Shown one piece after another: positions 37,590 to 48,780 of a DNA stretch of 64,000 nucleotides (positions are counted from its first letter, which is position 1; every line of letters starts with the position of its first letter). The notes beneath the pieces are model-generated. The model made no database searches. It saw nothing but the letters and a program-made list of their open reading frames with translations, and was not told the DNA's origin. A program made the translations under genes and the position numbers. The DNA comes from Tricholomella constricta (taxonomy: Eukaryota > Basidiomycota > Agaricomycetes > Agaricales > Lyophyllaceae). Location: assembly GCA_013368375.1 (NCBI GenBank), contig JAACJP010000061.1, positions 120,154 through 184,153 on the forward strand, given 5' to 3'.

Positions 37590-40500
37590 TCACAATTGCA
37601 GATCTCGACGGCCATATACAACCATGATTGGGATACGCGTGTCTAAGACATGTAAGTCAACATCCGCAAACCGACCCTCGTAAATCATCAACCCACTCGC
37701 AACCATACCGTCGTGCTTCCATACGGAGCCCGCAGGCGAAAACACTCGACAGGTAAAGTGATATTCGCCGTGATAGACAATACCCACCAGCCAATACTCA
37801 ACGTTGCGTTCGCCATCCTGCGATTCAATAGGCACAGACAGGTTCAAACTGATATGAGGGCTCCCCCTTACTACGTCAAATGCCAAAAGAGGTGGCCCAT
37901 CTAAAAACGTATGTACTCTAGTGAGCCACCTCTGACATACTCGACACTTAGAGGCAGATTGGACATGAAAACGGCGAACATAGCTTTGAAGGGTAATATT
38001 TGCCCTGGCAGGTAGGACAGGAATCAGCGCACTTGACAGCGAGACACGTTGAGAGTTACCATTATTACAGGCTCTTAAGCACACCTTCGTGGAAGTCATC
38101 ACAGGCTCAGAAGTTTTCAGGAGATGGTCAAATATAGCATGAACACTTGTGTACTGCCCCCAAGGAAAGGATGTTCTTGAGAGCGAGAATAATTCACGGC
38201 GTAAGTTGTCTCGGACACTCTCCAAACCAGCCTCATTGAGAGCTGCATATTCTGTAAAGCCTGCCGTCAGGAGCCCGAGACTTCCCGGATTTAAGTCCTT
38301 CAGCGCCGCAGTCTGCACCAAGGGATTCCGTCTCCATACATTGTGCAGTATTGCTACGGTTGCATCATACGCACAGCTATTCTCTCTCCACGGAGTACCC
38401 AACGGTGTATCTGCTGCTCTCTCCTGTTGTTGACCATGCACGTTTGCATTGAGCGTAAGTTTGACTTTCTTCTGACTTGGCATTTCATCAGACGCAGAAT
38501 CAGTCCCTGATAAGTCTCGTTTAGGTTGGCGACTATCGGCGACATGGGTGCCAGGAACTGTGCCTCTTGCAGGGACATAGTTGTTTTTTGGCTGCAGAGC
38601 AGCTTTCTCGCTCGCCTTTGTCAATACCATCCAATCTACATCCTCAAGAACCCAGGGAAGAAAGGGACGTGCATCGTCCCAGCGAATCGCAGCAGCAACA
38701 GTCAACGGCATATAGTCCAAGCCTTTACAAGCTCGGAAAGAGTCTATCAGTGTATTTCTTCTGCCTGCATCATGCATCCCTTTTGGGAGCTTACCAACAT
38801 ACCGTAGGCTGGTTATGTCATCAAGCAGCTCTAACTCACGGAACTCCTGTCGCAGGGCTCCAGAAGCTCCTCCTGTTATAATGTTCTGGGAAAAGCCCTG
38901 CAGCGTTATTGTGCCCTTAGCGCAAATTCCTCTTGACAGAGATGTGTACATCGCATGATGGGAGGCACAGTTACTGATATGGACCACATTCCATTCCCTT
39001 GTCTTGCCCTGTGATGCATACTCTGTCATGGAGAAATTCGGCAGCACTTCTACTTGTGTCCGGGACACATTTAGCGAGGAGTCATCTGGCAGCACGCAGA
39101 CAGTGCCCACCGTAGTTTTAGTAAGTGGAACCACGTTCTCCGGTAATGCAGGCAATTGAACTTTCTTTGGCGGATCTTTCAAGCGTACGAAGAGAGTATC
39201 AAGTATCCTCTGTCCTCTCGCTCCCTGTGCAGACTGCCACGAGTGAACATATCCCTCTTGGCCACGTGTGATACATAGCTCTGTCGCAGAGTTTAGGCGA
39301 ATCATGACGGGCATACCGATGCACAAGGACAACTTGCCAGGAATTATATTTGAATTCGAGCTGTGAGGAGCATCCCACAGGTCCTTCTGTACCTTTACGG
39401 ATACTTGCTGTTTTTTGACTTTAGTCTTATTTCCGGCCGCCTTCCTTTTTGCCCTTTCTTCTACAGCTTCAGGAGGTGTCACAAGATCTTCCGAGAAAAA
39501 ATCTGTCAATGTTTGGTTGGTCTCCGCCGCAAATCTCTTAGAGCCAACCATGTTAATTGCGTCTTTATCAGCATTGAAAGACGTAATTATAGAGACATTC
39601 CGAAATTGCTTTTCAGTAACAGACTGACGGCCAAGTGAGTCACTTGACTGCAAGGAACGTAGGAACACCAGATCACCAGGGGTACATACTTTGTACCGCA
39701 TGTTTTCCAATGCGGTGCATAATTTTCTGTCGTCAACAGAGTTGTGCGTCTGACGCATGTTTTTACGCAAGATAACTACAACAGTCACTTGGTGCCAAAG
39801 GGCCTTACCGATCGCGGCCTGCTGATGGATCAATTTATTTCCTTTTGTACCTACTTTCCGGCTATATAGTGAGATATCTTCGCCACCCATTACCGGAGGA
39901 AGCTGCGCAAAATCCCCCGCAAATATCATATTCATGCCTCCAAACGGTATTTCTGGATTTCCTAGCACCTGCGCAAGTCTAGCACTAATCTGATAGAGGT
40001 TATTACAAGATAACATTGACACTTCGTCAAAAAACACATAATCTACTCCGGTCAGCCGTGACTTCACCTGTGAAAGCTGATTCTTGGTCTGTTCATACAT
40101 ATCCGAAATTCCAAACATGTAATGGTAGGTCGACCCTCCCAATAATGCAGCTGCTGTACCAGTTGGGGCAACCACCACAAAGCGGTGGGTCTCGCCTCTT
40201 GCCTCGAAGAACTTGATCAAAGCTTGCAATACCTGTGATTTTCCCGTACCCCCCATTCCAGCAATGTACATTTTTAAAGGTTCAGCATATAGATTCACTG
40301 CATGGTTTGCCACGATTGAGTATGCTCTATGTTGTTCCTTGTTTAGCTGAAAGTCTAAGGCGATACGGCTGATGGTCTTCTTCCACTTCCCAGTCTGGCA
40401 TTTTTTCTCTAAGTAAGATCGATCAACCACTTCAACAACATTTGGATCTGCACCTTTCCAGAATATAGGTGGTTTGTCAGCTGGTATGTTCTTTGTTCTT

Positions 40501-43500
40501 TTATCTAAAATCGCGGCCCTCGCTGACACCACAGACGCTTTCCACTTTGTTCCAGGCTGATCAAGGCTTGGTGGCTCCGGCGTGAGGTCAGTATCCTCAG
40601 GAAGCAAATCAGCCTGCGGCTTGCCCCAATTAGCGCTGTTCACAATGTTAACCATATCCCGCATTATGGCATCTCTCCTGAGATATCGCTTTCCAACATT
40701 TTCTGAGATGCCAAGAGATTCATCATCCACAACGGCACCCTCGTCATAGGTGTAATCGTCAATCTGCTGGTCTTGCTGCGAGTCAGCGATGAAAGATTGG
40801 TCTAAGTTCATCCAGCTCGGAAGGTGAGCAGTGTTATTACCCTTCTTTAGTTGGGCATGGAAGTCATCCTGAGCATCCATGCACTCATATTGAATGTTAA
40901 AATTTTTCATGTATGTCTGATGTCTGAGGGAAAAATTGGCTGCTAGAAACGCCTCCTCCCAGGAACCGTGATTGCCCCTCAAATCAAGGCCAGATCTCCA
41001 TGGCTTAAACAAGGTGAGCATGGTAGTGCAGTAATATTCACGATCACCTCTGTCATGGCGGGGTAATGCCTGACCAACTAAATTAGGCACAGATCTACGC
41101 TCTGGATACACGCATAAAATGTTATGCGTGGATGCTAAGGGATGGCCATCCTCAAAACGATGAACAGTGTATTCACCATGCCGTTTCTTGATGCCTGCAC
41201 CACCGCCCTCAGGGAACGTCTGATGTTCTACTTCATGTACCGCTGCATCGTCAAGATCATCAGAAACGTCCTGATCAGTTGAGGTAGGCTCTGCCGGTTC
41301 TCCCTTGATTCGTGTACATTGAGAGATCCAGTCATACAGTGACATTGATTCAAGATCTGCAGAACGATAGATATAATCATACACAGGTGAAAGACCGACG
41401 ACACGTCCATTGCGCTGTATCAGCATAACCTTCTCTGGTAGGCGATTGCTGTTGCCTGTATCATCTGGCCAAGCTGACAATACTTCAGAGACGTAACTCT
41501 GCCAGTAGAAGGTTTGAAATTTGTGACTTGTATAGTGATCAGGATTACCCAGAAGATACATGCATATCATCGGAGAACCCATTTCCATCTTCACGCCCAA
41601 AAGATTAACAATTTTTGTCATGAGGGATCTCGCCTTCTCTTGGTGTGGCGCACTTCCACCCAAAATTTCAGTGTTTTTGTGAAAGATAGACCGCACCACA
41701 TCAAAAATAACGTGAGTTTTCAAAGACGTTTTAGTAACATATTTTGTGACATAATACATCACACCCTTTATAGCTGTACCTGAGCGCAGACTTGTCACGT
41801 CCGTATTACAGCGAAATAGGTATGTAAGCGGAGCAGAGACTGTATTAATCCACCCCTCAAGTTTTTTTATATTGAGGGACCCAGTAGCAGGATCAACCTC
41901 CGTCTGCTGAAAAAGTGGGCGGGGAAAACGACCCCGACACGTTCCCCGATCATTATCCAGGCATCCGGCATATTGCCTTTGCTTGTTCTGGGTTCCATCC
42001 TTGTTGATGTTTGACCTACACGTGTGGACATTTGACCTCAAAAGTATGTCATCAACAGTGAACATGAATCGAGACCACCACGATTTTAGCTGCATACAAC
42101 GATCACATGCTGTGCATCCATCAAGGCATATATCAGGAGGTGCTTCAGGTAATGTTTCTGTCGGCTTTTTATATCCTGGCGCTTCTTCTGCAGTGGCTAC
42201 AGCCCCGCGCACTTCATCCATTGTGCCGGTACAGAATTCTCCTTGATGAGCAGCCTCTAGATATTGCACAAGTGAGCGTTGGAATGGGGAGGTGGGGTCC
42301 ATAATTGCTTGACGAGCTTCATCTGGAGTCAAGCCATTCCTGATCCACAGCAAAAGATGCAGATGTAGTGTCAGCCGCCCCTGCTGTTCAACTGTCCCAT
42401 AGTACGCTGCCGTGTCACCATACAATCCTGAATGATCTGAGCTAAAACCCAGAACATGCTCAATGAATTGCTTTACCATGAAGTCAAAGAACCGCGCTGC
42501 TGCCACTGGATTTTTGGAAATGAGTCGGAAGCGTTCGTCGCTCGATCTGATAATGTCAGGTTCAAACTTTTCCTTGGAATCAGCGAAGTAAAGGCATATA
42601 GGATTACATATGTCAGCAGGCGACAAAGTTATATACCATGATGGTGCGCCTTGGTTAGCCACTAGAGACCATATCTCATTTCTCATATATTTCTTACTTG
42701 TGACAGACCCATCAACCTTGCCGCCAATGTGATCCAGGTCTCTAATAATCTGAAAGCAATTCTTCTCATCTTGTGTCACTGGTTTTACTACTTCGCCTTG
42801 CGCCATCCTCTTAGAAATATCCGCAAGGACATCCTGATTGACATTCAGAAGACGCTCTGTGATATCGTGGAATTTAGTCTTATCTGCTAACAAATAGCCC
42901 CCTGTGTTACTGGCCTTTATTTGGCGATGGCTGAAGGCTGCAAATGGGAACGCAACGTCATTCTGAAACCTTTTATCGTGATACATCAAGAGGTGTTTCT
43001 TATGCGCATCGTCAGAACGGCCTGTAGATCCTATACCACCCAAGCCGTAAGGAAATAGCCAAGGAAACATCTGGGGGTAAAGTTCCGGGTTTTTATAAAT
43101 AGACTCTGGGGTACCCATGTGGCCCACCCGAAGTGCCCTACCTCCAGAATTCCAATGATTCATGGCTATCCCCTTCAACTTCTCAACTGACTCCGTTCCC
43201 ATTTGGTCACCGGTCAGACCATGGACAATAAATGGACACTCGCCCACATCTATGCCTTCTTCATCACCGTTATCATGAACACTGATGCCCTCGGGAACCT
43301 TAGTCATAAGGCTCTCCTTGTATATGACAGAAACGAGCGGCATATCCTCCGGATATTTGGATAGGTTCTCGTCAGAAATACCCACATCAGCATAGTCTGA
43401 GTGGTTGAGGACGAGCCATTCAAGAGCTTCCCTCACAGCAGCGCGTCTGACTAGGACTGGAGTACGTTTGAATTCTTCAGTAGTAGGTACGACAGGACCG

Positions 43501-44654
43501 GTGAATAAGATAGCCAGAACATCATCCAAGTCTTCAACAGGTGGTGGTAGAAAGTCGTACAATTTTGGGACCGGTGATTCAAAGGCTACAAGGTGTGCCC
43601 TCATCGTATGGCGACCAGAGGAGGCTACACGGACAAAATTACAGTTGTGGCGTACCCGAGCAATCAAGAGTTTCTCCATGAAATTAAGACTTGACAGCGC
43701 CTTTGGAACATCGCCCAGCCAAAAGCCATTTGCAAGTGCAAAGGAAGGTACATTGCCTTTTCTGATACACGCCCTACAAGTGAAGCAAACTCTATCACAA
43801 GAGGAATCCAACACTGGACCTTTTCGCTCCCTTATTGGTTCTGATGCAGATTTTCTTTCAACTCTCGTTACGCCTGGTGTCTCCAGAACATGAAGCATGC
43901 GTTTGATATTTTTGAGAGGGCTCAGCATACGAACAGGAACCAACTGACCGCATACAGCGCAGCCTCCCTCCTCTAACACCTCAGGCGAAGAAGCTGCGCA
44001 GAAATCTTTAACAATTTTGTAAGAAATTTCAGGCGTCAATGGAGGGGGAGGAAAGGGTATATTGTCATCAGGAGGGCACACTGGGACACCGGCGCTGGCA
44101 GACTCTTTTGCTTGTGATATAGCTGCCCTCTTATTTTTTTCAGCCCTCTTATTTTTTTCAGCAATTTTAGCTTTGAGATTATGGGATGGCTTCAGAATTA
44201 AAACGCTTGAGTAGATATTGCATGCAATACAACTGTGGCCGTTTAGCGCCGAAAGCATGTCCTCTCGATAGGGCCGCTTTGGCAGAGATATAGAGTGAAT
44301 CCTTGCGACCCATTTCATATTGGCAATTGATGCACGTTGCACAAGTAGTTGGAGAGGGACATTTGCGTGTACAAATCCTTCCGTAGGTGGGTACTGTAAA
44401 AGACCGCGACTATCAACATGATCGACAAATTTCAAGGTATAATCATCTGGTGAACCGTTGAAGTCGCTGGTCATGAACGGATCAATCTCTTCAAAGGTGA
44501 AACCACGCGGATTTTTGGCCAAACATACCCCTCCCCCTACAGGCAAAGTAGAAGCTAATGGTATGGATGGAGAGGTGGTACGCCGCCGGTACATATTGCA
44601 AGAGAAACGAAATTTTACAAAAGAAAATGTGGTTACATTGGTAGGTAGTTGCAT
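37590..44654 (-). CDS. Helitron Rep/helicase with C-terminal cysteine-peptidase-like domain
   Basis: A continuous frame; first ATGs at 44654 and 44594, with non-ATG reading open up to 45296. About 2350 aa. In order: a Cys-rich region (CAVCG; CFTCRACIRKGN) like the DUF6570 part of Helitrons; Helitron-like N domain (YPQMFPWLFPYGLGG); a Rep HUH motif LTLHLHLLLW (about residue 760) and a two-Tyr motif YYVTKYVTK (about 965) for rolling-circle nicking; PIF1-type helicase with GMGGTGKS (about 1463), FFDEVSML and FAGDFAQLPP. The last 300 residues form a separate domain with WRENSCAYDA (Cys, about 2090) and GEYHFTC (His, about 2293), as in ubiquitin-peptidase-like domains. A tandem duplication encodes AEKNKR twice (44123-44165). 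No stop or frameshift, so it may be active. The element's ends are not resolved. Confidence 0.88.
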   Translation of the reverse strand: MQLPTNVTTFSFVKFRFSCNMYRRRTTSPSIPLASTLPVGGGVCLAKNPRGFTFEEIDPFMTSDFNGSPDDYTLKFVDHVDSRGLLQYPPTEGFVHANVPLQLLVQRASIANMKWVARIHSISLPKRPYREDMLSALNGHSCIACNIYSSVLILKPSHNLKAKIAEKNKRAEKNKRAAISQAKESASAGVPVCPPDDNIPFPPPPLTPEISYKIVKDFCAASSPEVLEEGGCAVCGQLVPVRMLSPLKNIKRMLHVLETPGVTRVERKSASEPIRERKGPVLDSSCDRVCFTCRACIRKGNVPSFALANGFWLGDVPKALSSLNFMEKLLIARVRHNCNFVRVASSGRHTMRAHLVAFESPVPKLYDFLPPPVEDLDDVLAILFTGPVVPTTEEFKRTPVLVRRAAVREALEWLVLNHSDYADVGISDENLSKYPEDMPLVSVIYKESLMTKVPEGISVHDNGDEEGIDVGECPFIVHGLTGDQMGTESVEKLKGIAMNHWNSGGRALRVGHMGTPESIYKNPELYPQMFPWLFPYGLGGIGSTGRSDDAHKKHLLMYHDKRFQNDVAFPFAAFSHRQIKASNTGGYLLADKTKFHDITERLLNVNQDVLADISKRMAQGEVVKPVTQDEKNCFQIIRDLDHIGGKVDGSVTSKKYMRNEIWSLVANQGAPSWYITLSPADICNPICLYFADSKEKFEPDIIRSSDERFRLISKNPVAAARFFDFMVKQFIEHVLGFSSDHSGLYGDTAAYYGTVEQQGRLTLHLHLLLWIRNGLTPDEARQAIMDPTSPFQRSLVQYLEAAHQGEFCTGTMDEVRGAVATAEEAPGYKKPTETLPEAPPDICLDGCTACDRCMQLKSWWSRFMFTVDDILLRSNVHTCRSNINKDGTQNKQRQYAGCLDNDRGTCRGRFPRPLFQQTEVDPATGSLNIKKLEGWINTVSAPLTYLFRCNTDVTSLRSGTAIKGVMYYVTKYVTKTSLKTHVIFDVVRSIFHKNTEILGGSAPHQEKARSLMTKIVNLLGVKMEMGSPMICMYLLGNPDHYTSHKFQTFYWQSYVSEVLSAWPDDTGNSNRLPEKVMLIQRNGRVVGLSPVYDYIYRSADLESMSLYDWISQCTRIKGEPAEPTSTDQDVSDDLDDAAVHEVEHQTFPEGGGAGIKKRHGEYTVHRFEDGHPLASTHNILCVYPERRSVPNLVGQALPRHDRGDREYYCTTMLTLFKPWRSGLDLRGNHGSWEEAFLAANFSLRHQTYMKNFNIQYECMDAQDDFHAQLKKGNNTAHLPSWMNLDQSFIADSQQDQQIDDYTYDEGAVVDDESLGISENVGKRYLRRDAIMRDMVNIVNSANWGKPQADLLPEDTDLTPEPPSLDQPGTKWKASVVSARAAILDKRTKNIPADKPPIFWKGADPNVVEVVDRSYLEKKCQTGKWKKTISRIALDFQLNKEQHRAYSIVANHAVNLYAEPLKMYIAGMGGTGKSQVLQALIKFFEARGETHRFVVVAPTGTAAALLGGSTYHYMFGISDMYEQTKNQLSQVKSRLTGVDYVFFDEVSMLSCNNLYQISARLAQVLGNPEIPFGGMNMIFAGDFAQLPPVMGGEDISLYSRKVGTKGNKLIHQQAAIGKALWHQVTVVVILRKNMRQTHNSVDDRKLCTALENMRYKVCTPGDLVFLRSLQSSDSLGRQSVTEKQFRNVSIITSFNADKDAINMVGSKRFAAETNQTLTDFFSEDLVTPPEAVEERAKRKAAGNKTKVKKQQVSVKVQKDLWDAPHSSNSNIIPGKLSLCIGMPVMIRLNSATELCITRGQEGYVHSWQSAQGARGQRILDTLFVRLKDPPKKVQLPALPENVVPLTKTTVGTVCVLPDDSSLNVSRTQVEVLPNFSMTEYASQGKTREWNVVHISNCASHHAMYTSLSRGICAKGTITLQGFSQNIITGGASGALRQEFRELELLDDITSLRYVGKLPKGMHDAGRRNTLIDSFRACKGLDYMPLTVAAAIRWDDARPFLPWVLEDVDWMVLTKASEKAALQPKNNYVPARGTVPGTHVADSRQPKRDLSGTDSASDEMPSQKKVKLTLNANVHGQQQERAADTPLGTPWRENSCAYDATVAILHNVWRRNPLVQTAALKDLNPGSLGLLTAGFTEYAALNEAGLESVRDNLRRELFSLSRTSFPWGQYTSVHAIFDHLLKTSEPVMTSTKVCLRACNNGNSQRVSLSSALIPVLPARANITLQSYVRRFHVQSASKCRVCQRWLTRVHTFLDGPPLLAFDVVRGSPHISLNLSVPIESQDGERNVEYWLVGIVYHGEYHFTCRVFSPAGSVWKHDGMVASGLMIYEGRFADVDLHVLDTRIPIMVVYGRRDLQL

Positions 44655-45703
44655 GGTTCTATAAGCCTTCGAAAACAAGCAGGAATAAAGGGAAAAACAA
44701 TTCATAAATAACAATACAAAAGGCAGTTGTGCTTGACACGTACAAGGTGACCGATGCGAGCAGAAGGGACTGGCAAAAATGCTGTAGTCACCGCTTGCAC
44801 GACTGACTCTTCTGTCTAAACCGGCTAGAAAATCGTGCTTGTAAAGAAATCCACGCTGCATGAGCCACCAAACGATAGAACAAGATCGACGAACATTGCT
44901 TCCTCGCAGGGAGGATGCAAAAACTGACCAGTTGAGGAGACTACGATGGTACCACGACAATGAACTAGAGTAATGACTACGAGACCAGAGCTTGGCAGCA
45001 TGATATAGACGAAGACGCTGTCGCAGTATGTTCTGAGCCAATATTAAAATATGGGGCCTTAAAAGCACTGAAAGTTCATGTGATGGGACAGCTGACGTGC
45101 TCTCAGTGAAATGCGGGGCCAAAAAGCAGGACGTGGGTCGATATGATGTATATGTTAATGATATGCAAGAATGCATGGAGGGTACGTGGTAAGCTGAAAG
45201 CTTAGAGGCGGGGATAAGGCCTGTGTTACACCCAATGTGGGCAGGGCTGTCATAGTGGGACAACCCGATTGAAGAACTGCGTGAGCAGCAGTGCAAGCTT
45301 GAATTACGGCGGGCTGGGATCTATAAAAAATAGCGTTTGAATAAGGCTTTAAGTAGACAAGTTCATAATACACACACCTCGATAGGCGCAGGGAGGCTGA
45401 AAATCCCGTGAGGGAACCGGTGCACGGCAAGACTGCGCAATGAACTGTCAAATCTCACATACAACGTTATGATCATTAGAATGTACGTGGAAAGCCTCTT
45501 ACTCTGATCCAGGCGAATAGACCACGGAAGTATGAGCAAACCAACGAGTGCAATAATCTCGAAGAAAAATGATATGCTGGAGCGACGGCGTTTTTGCATT
45601 GTGGGAGATGACAAGGGACGCGAAAAAAGAAGCCAGGCTTCAGAATCAACATTTTCCACGTGACAAAGTATATGGAATCGTCTGCTGGAAGCCCACAACA
45701 TCT
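44655..45703. other. Region between Helitron gene and TET/JBP gene
   Basis: Open minus-strand reading continues to 45296 without ATG or recognisable domain. The Helitron 5' end (TC...) probably lies here but cannot be fixed from one copy. Confidence 0.4.
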
Positions 45704-46968
45704 CTAGACACGAAATCCTGGGATTCCATGTAGCGCTTCGAAGTCGGATTGCCTAACCCAACCTGATTCACCAAACCCGAGGAAATCCAACACATCCCTA
45801 CGCAGGTAGTGCGCCACGCACACGCGCTCCCCACCACTCCAATCCATCATCTCATGCTTTAAAGTGTTACCGCAAAGGTTCACTACTGTGCAAGGGTCGT
45901 AGGACAGACGAAGCCGGATATCCGGGAAATCGAGGTAAGCTGTGCTGAATGGACCAACACTAGCGAGGGAGTCATACCAACACCGGCTACTGCGATGGTC
46001 AACGTGAGATGGGGTGAGACGATTAGCTATTACAGATATGCCGCTAAAAACAGACGTCCATTGAGAAGCTATTTCTTGCGTCGCTGGGAGTGCACGGAGC
46101 CTGGATAGGGCAGCAGCAGCATCGTCATAGAGACGGGGATGGGTAAGAGCGAGAATGCTGTTAATAACAACCTCGGGAGCAGTGATTTGAGACAGCCATT
46201 CTCCGGCCAAAGAAAACTCTCGGAGATTCAGCGAGGGTTTCAAGGTGCAGCAGTTCGACTGTAACTCCCGTGGCATGAGTATTGAGACTCTACACGGTAA
46301 GACATACGCACTGAATGGCCTTGCGCGTACCAACCCGAGGATAAATTTACAGAGCCGGGCGTAACTGACGGGTCCAAGATAGGAGGGTAATATGCTGGCG
46401 CAACTCGCCAGCTAGTTGATGAGCCGTTACTGACACTCTTGTATAAGAGGTCGTTCAGAACTGACGATGCGTCGAAAAGCTGCTGCTATATTAATGGGCA
46501 CTAAGCAGAATAACTAAAAAATCAAGAGCAACGTACCTGTAATCGCACAGGCAAAATATTCGGTAAATACCAAATTACGATAATGCCCGTTGAGTCAACA
46601 ACGGTAGCAGGTACGTCAATGTGACCAAGTTCACGGGGTGGAAACAAGGATGATCTCTTTGCACGTGGCGTGTCAGCATAATTTTCGATACTCCATTCAA
46701 GATAAACTAGAACGTAAATCAGCCTCTCAAATCAGCAGGGCTCCTTGAATTGAGACTTACTTGGGTTAAGGAGCGCCTTTGTAACAACTTGGAGCACCCG
46801 ATGCTCACAATCCTGGTACTCCGAACGACGCCTAGGTTTGTTTTTTGGAGCAGAGCCAGGTACCTTTTTCTGCCCTGCAGATGGATGGGGTTGTGTTTTA
46901 TCAGGCGATGATAACATAGTGGAAAGGCGTTTGACAAAGCGCGCTCGCAATTGGTCCAAATTTTCCAT
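45704..46968 (-). CDS. TET/JBP-type 2-oxoglutarate/Fe(II) dioxygenase
   Basis: Four exons join cleanly: 46968-46761, 46706-46537, 46437-46312, 46258-45704 (introns 54, 99, 53 bp; GT-AG), giving 352 aa without stops. A basic N-terminus (QKKVPGSAPKNKPRRRSE) precedes TVVDSTGIIVIWYLPNIL, typical of basidiomycete family members as I recall them. The catalytic fold shows iron ligands HVD (SHVDHRSSRCWYDSLASVG) and a distal His (NTLKHEM), and a 2-oxoglutarate-binding Arg candidate in ERVCVAHYLR. Such enzymes oxidise 5-methylcytosine or thymine, and in Agaricomycetes they expanded together with KDZ transposons. It lies just upstream of a Helitron on the same strand. Substrate is inferred, not shown. 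Confidence 0.75.
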
Positions 46969-47128
46969 GCTTGAGGACTACTAAAGTAGCGGGAATTGGG
47001 CGCTCATGAAACAAACGTTCCCTCACGTGCTTCACGTGCAGATTTTACTCACCCCTAATCGTTGGAGTCTTCCGGCCTTTCATCTCTTTCCATGTCTCGA
47101 TCTACCTTTCATTTGGTTCTACTCAATG

Positions 47129-47905
47129 TCACCACCTCGCACTCGTGCGACCGTAAAGAGAGGAAAGGCCAGCAGCGGTCCAAATTTCGTTACAGCGTTG
47201 GATGAAGGTATGACGAGATAATGGCTGCCAGCCATCAGAGGTTTCGAAGGCAAAGAGTGGGGCGTTGGGAGGGATGTTGGGGTTGACAGCAAGATGGTGT
47301 TCGAGAGCCGCAACTGGATTGACGTGATCATTAGTGGCAAAGGAGAAAATCCAATCGCCGAGATGTTTTGTCGTTTTGGTCCAAGGAATGCGGAACTTGA
47401 TGAAATTGGAGTTGTTGGGAGCGGTGCCTCGTGAGAAGTCACAGTTGCGAGAGACGTGGAAGGCTGGATTGAGGGTTGTTAACAAGGGACAAGGAGTTTC
47501 ACCAAGGCGACAGCAACTGCGAAAGGCAATGGAGGCTACCGCCCATATAGCAGCATCACGGGTGTTGGATAGATCAAGGAGGGCGCGAAGGATAGACATA
47601 TGTTTAAGGGTAACCGGGTTGCGGGGGGGAAGGTGGCTGGAGGCCGGGGCAAGGTTTGCGATTCCCGTTTTAGTGCGTTTAAGGAGGCGAGAGCCAAACC
47701 AGGGGGCACCATTGACGGCATGCCATAGTTCTGAACCAGCTAACCAGGACGACACAGTAGAGCACGCACGGCGGCGGCCCCCATCTCAGCTGCAAAAATA
47801 GAAAGGAGGGTTTCACTGGCAGGCATACGGCAAGGTTCGGGAATATGATGGCGGTCGCAAAACTGAGTAAATCGAAGAAGCCCAGCACCGTAATTTTACT
47901 GAGAC
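47129..47905 (-). pseudogene. Truncated fungal tyrosine recombinase (DNA breaking-rejoining type)
   Basis: Minus strand: NYGAGLLRFTQFCDRHHIPE and RMPASETLLSIFAAEMG, then a one-base frameshift at a G-run near 47790, then STVSSWLAGSELWHAVNGAP, PRNPVTLKHMSILRALL, and the catalytic-core start CCRLGE (Arg candidate) with FIKFRIPWTKTTKHLGDW. After WTAAGLSSLYG the frame becomes unrelated and stops at 47129, so the HxxR and Tyr boxes are missing. An in-frame TAA also lies just before NYGAG. Inactive remnant. Confidence 0.7.
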
Positions 47906-48780
47906 TTTCACCAGACCTGATAATTTGGTGCAAATCAGCTGTGGATTCCGAGTAGGTTCACCTCACATTCGATCCCAGGTGGGCAAATGCATCGCGTACC
48001 TTCCATTGGCTACGAGGAACAAAAATATCAATCTCATGCCCCTTAAGACGTTACGGTGTACCTCCATAAAGATATAGCTGGAAAACAATGAGTGAGCATT
48101 AAGATGCCTGGCGTGACGGAACATACATTTCGTTGAAGTCGGGTGATATCGCATCGACGTAGATCAAGCCAGTGATGTTCTCGTGGTCTGCAAAGTGGCG
48201 TAACAATGTAATTTTGCGAACAGCTCACTTTGCTAGCTGGACTTTGTCAAATACATGCGTAATCTAAGTTGATGGCAACTGTTTCTCGCTTGACGTTGTA
48301 CATGTCTAGTTGCGAAGTAGCGGGCTTTGCGGTCGTCAGAGCGCCCTTCCGGTGTTATCAAATAAGAGCAACCAGATCCGGCTTGTTGATCAAAGATCGA
48401 CACGTGGGAAAATTCACGATCACGTGCTGTAAGGAAGGCCACGTCAAACGAACTGGTCGAAATGCTGCTTCTGTCCCCCCATCATCTGCAGCGAACTGTA
48501 CGCCCATGCTTGAAATGAAGGCTCAGGCCATAGGGGGTGTGTTTTTTTTCTCATAAGGCAGATTTTGCTCACTAGTTACCCTACAGCCTGGATACCAATA
48601 GCGAAGCTACTTGCATACTCATATCACAGACGCAACGCCGTATGTTTGTATTGCTGTGGTTGTCTTTACTAATACTACGTAGTGCACAGGAATCAACACC
48701 TCTCGGTTGACCCAGAGGGCAAGCAAGTCGTCGACAGGCATCTTTCTCTAGGAACAGCCAGTTTGGGGACTGCCAAACCC
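47906..48780. other. No recognisable gene
   Basis: Only short frames without domain features on either strand; no clear repeats. Confidence 0.5.
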
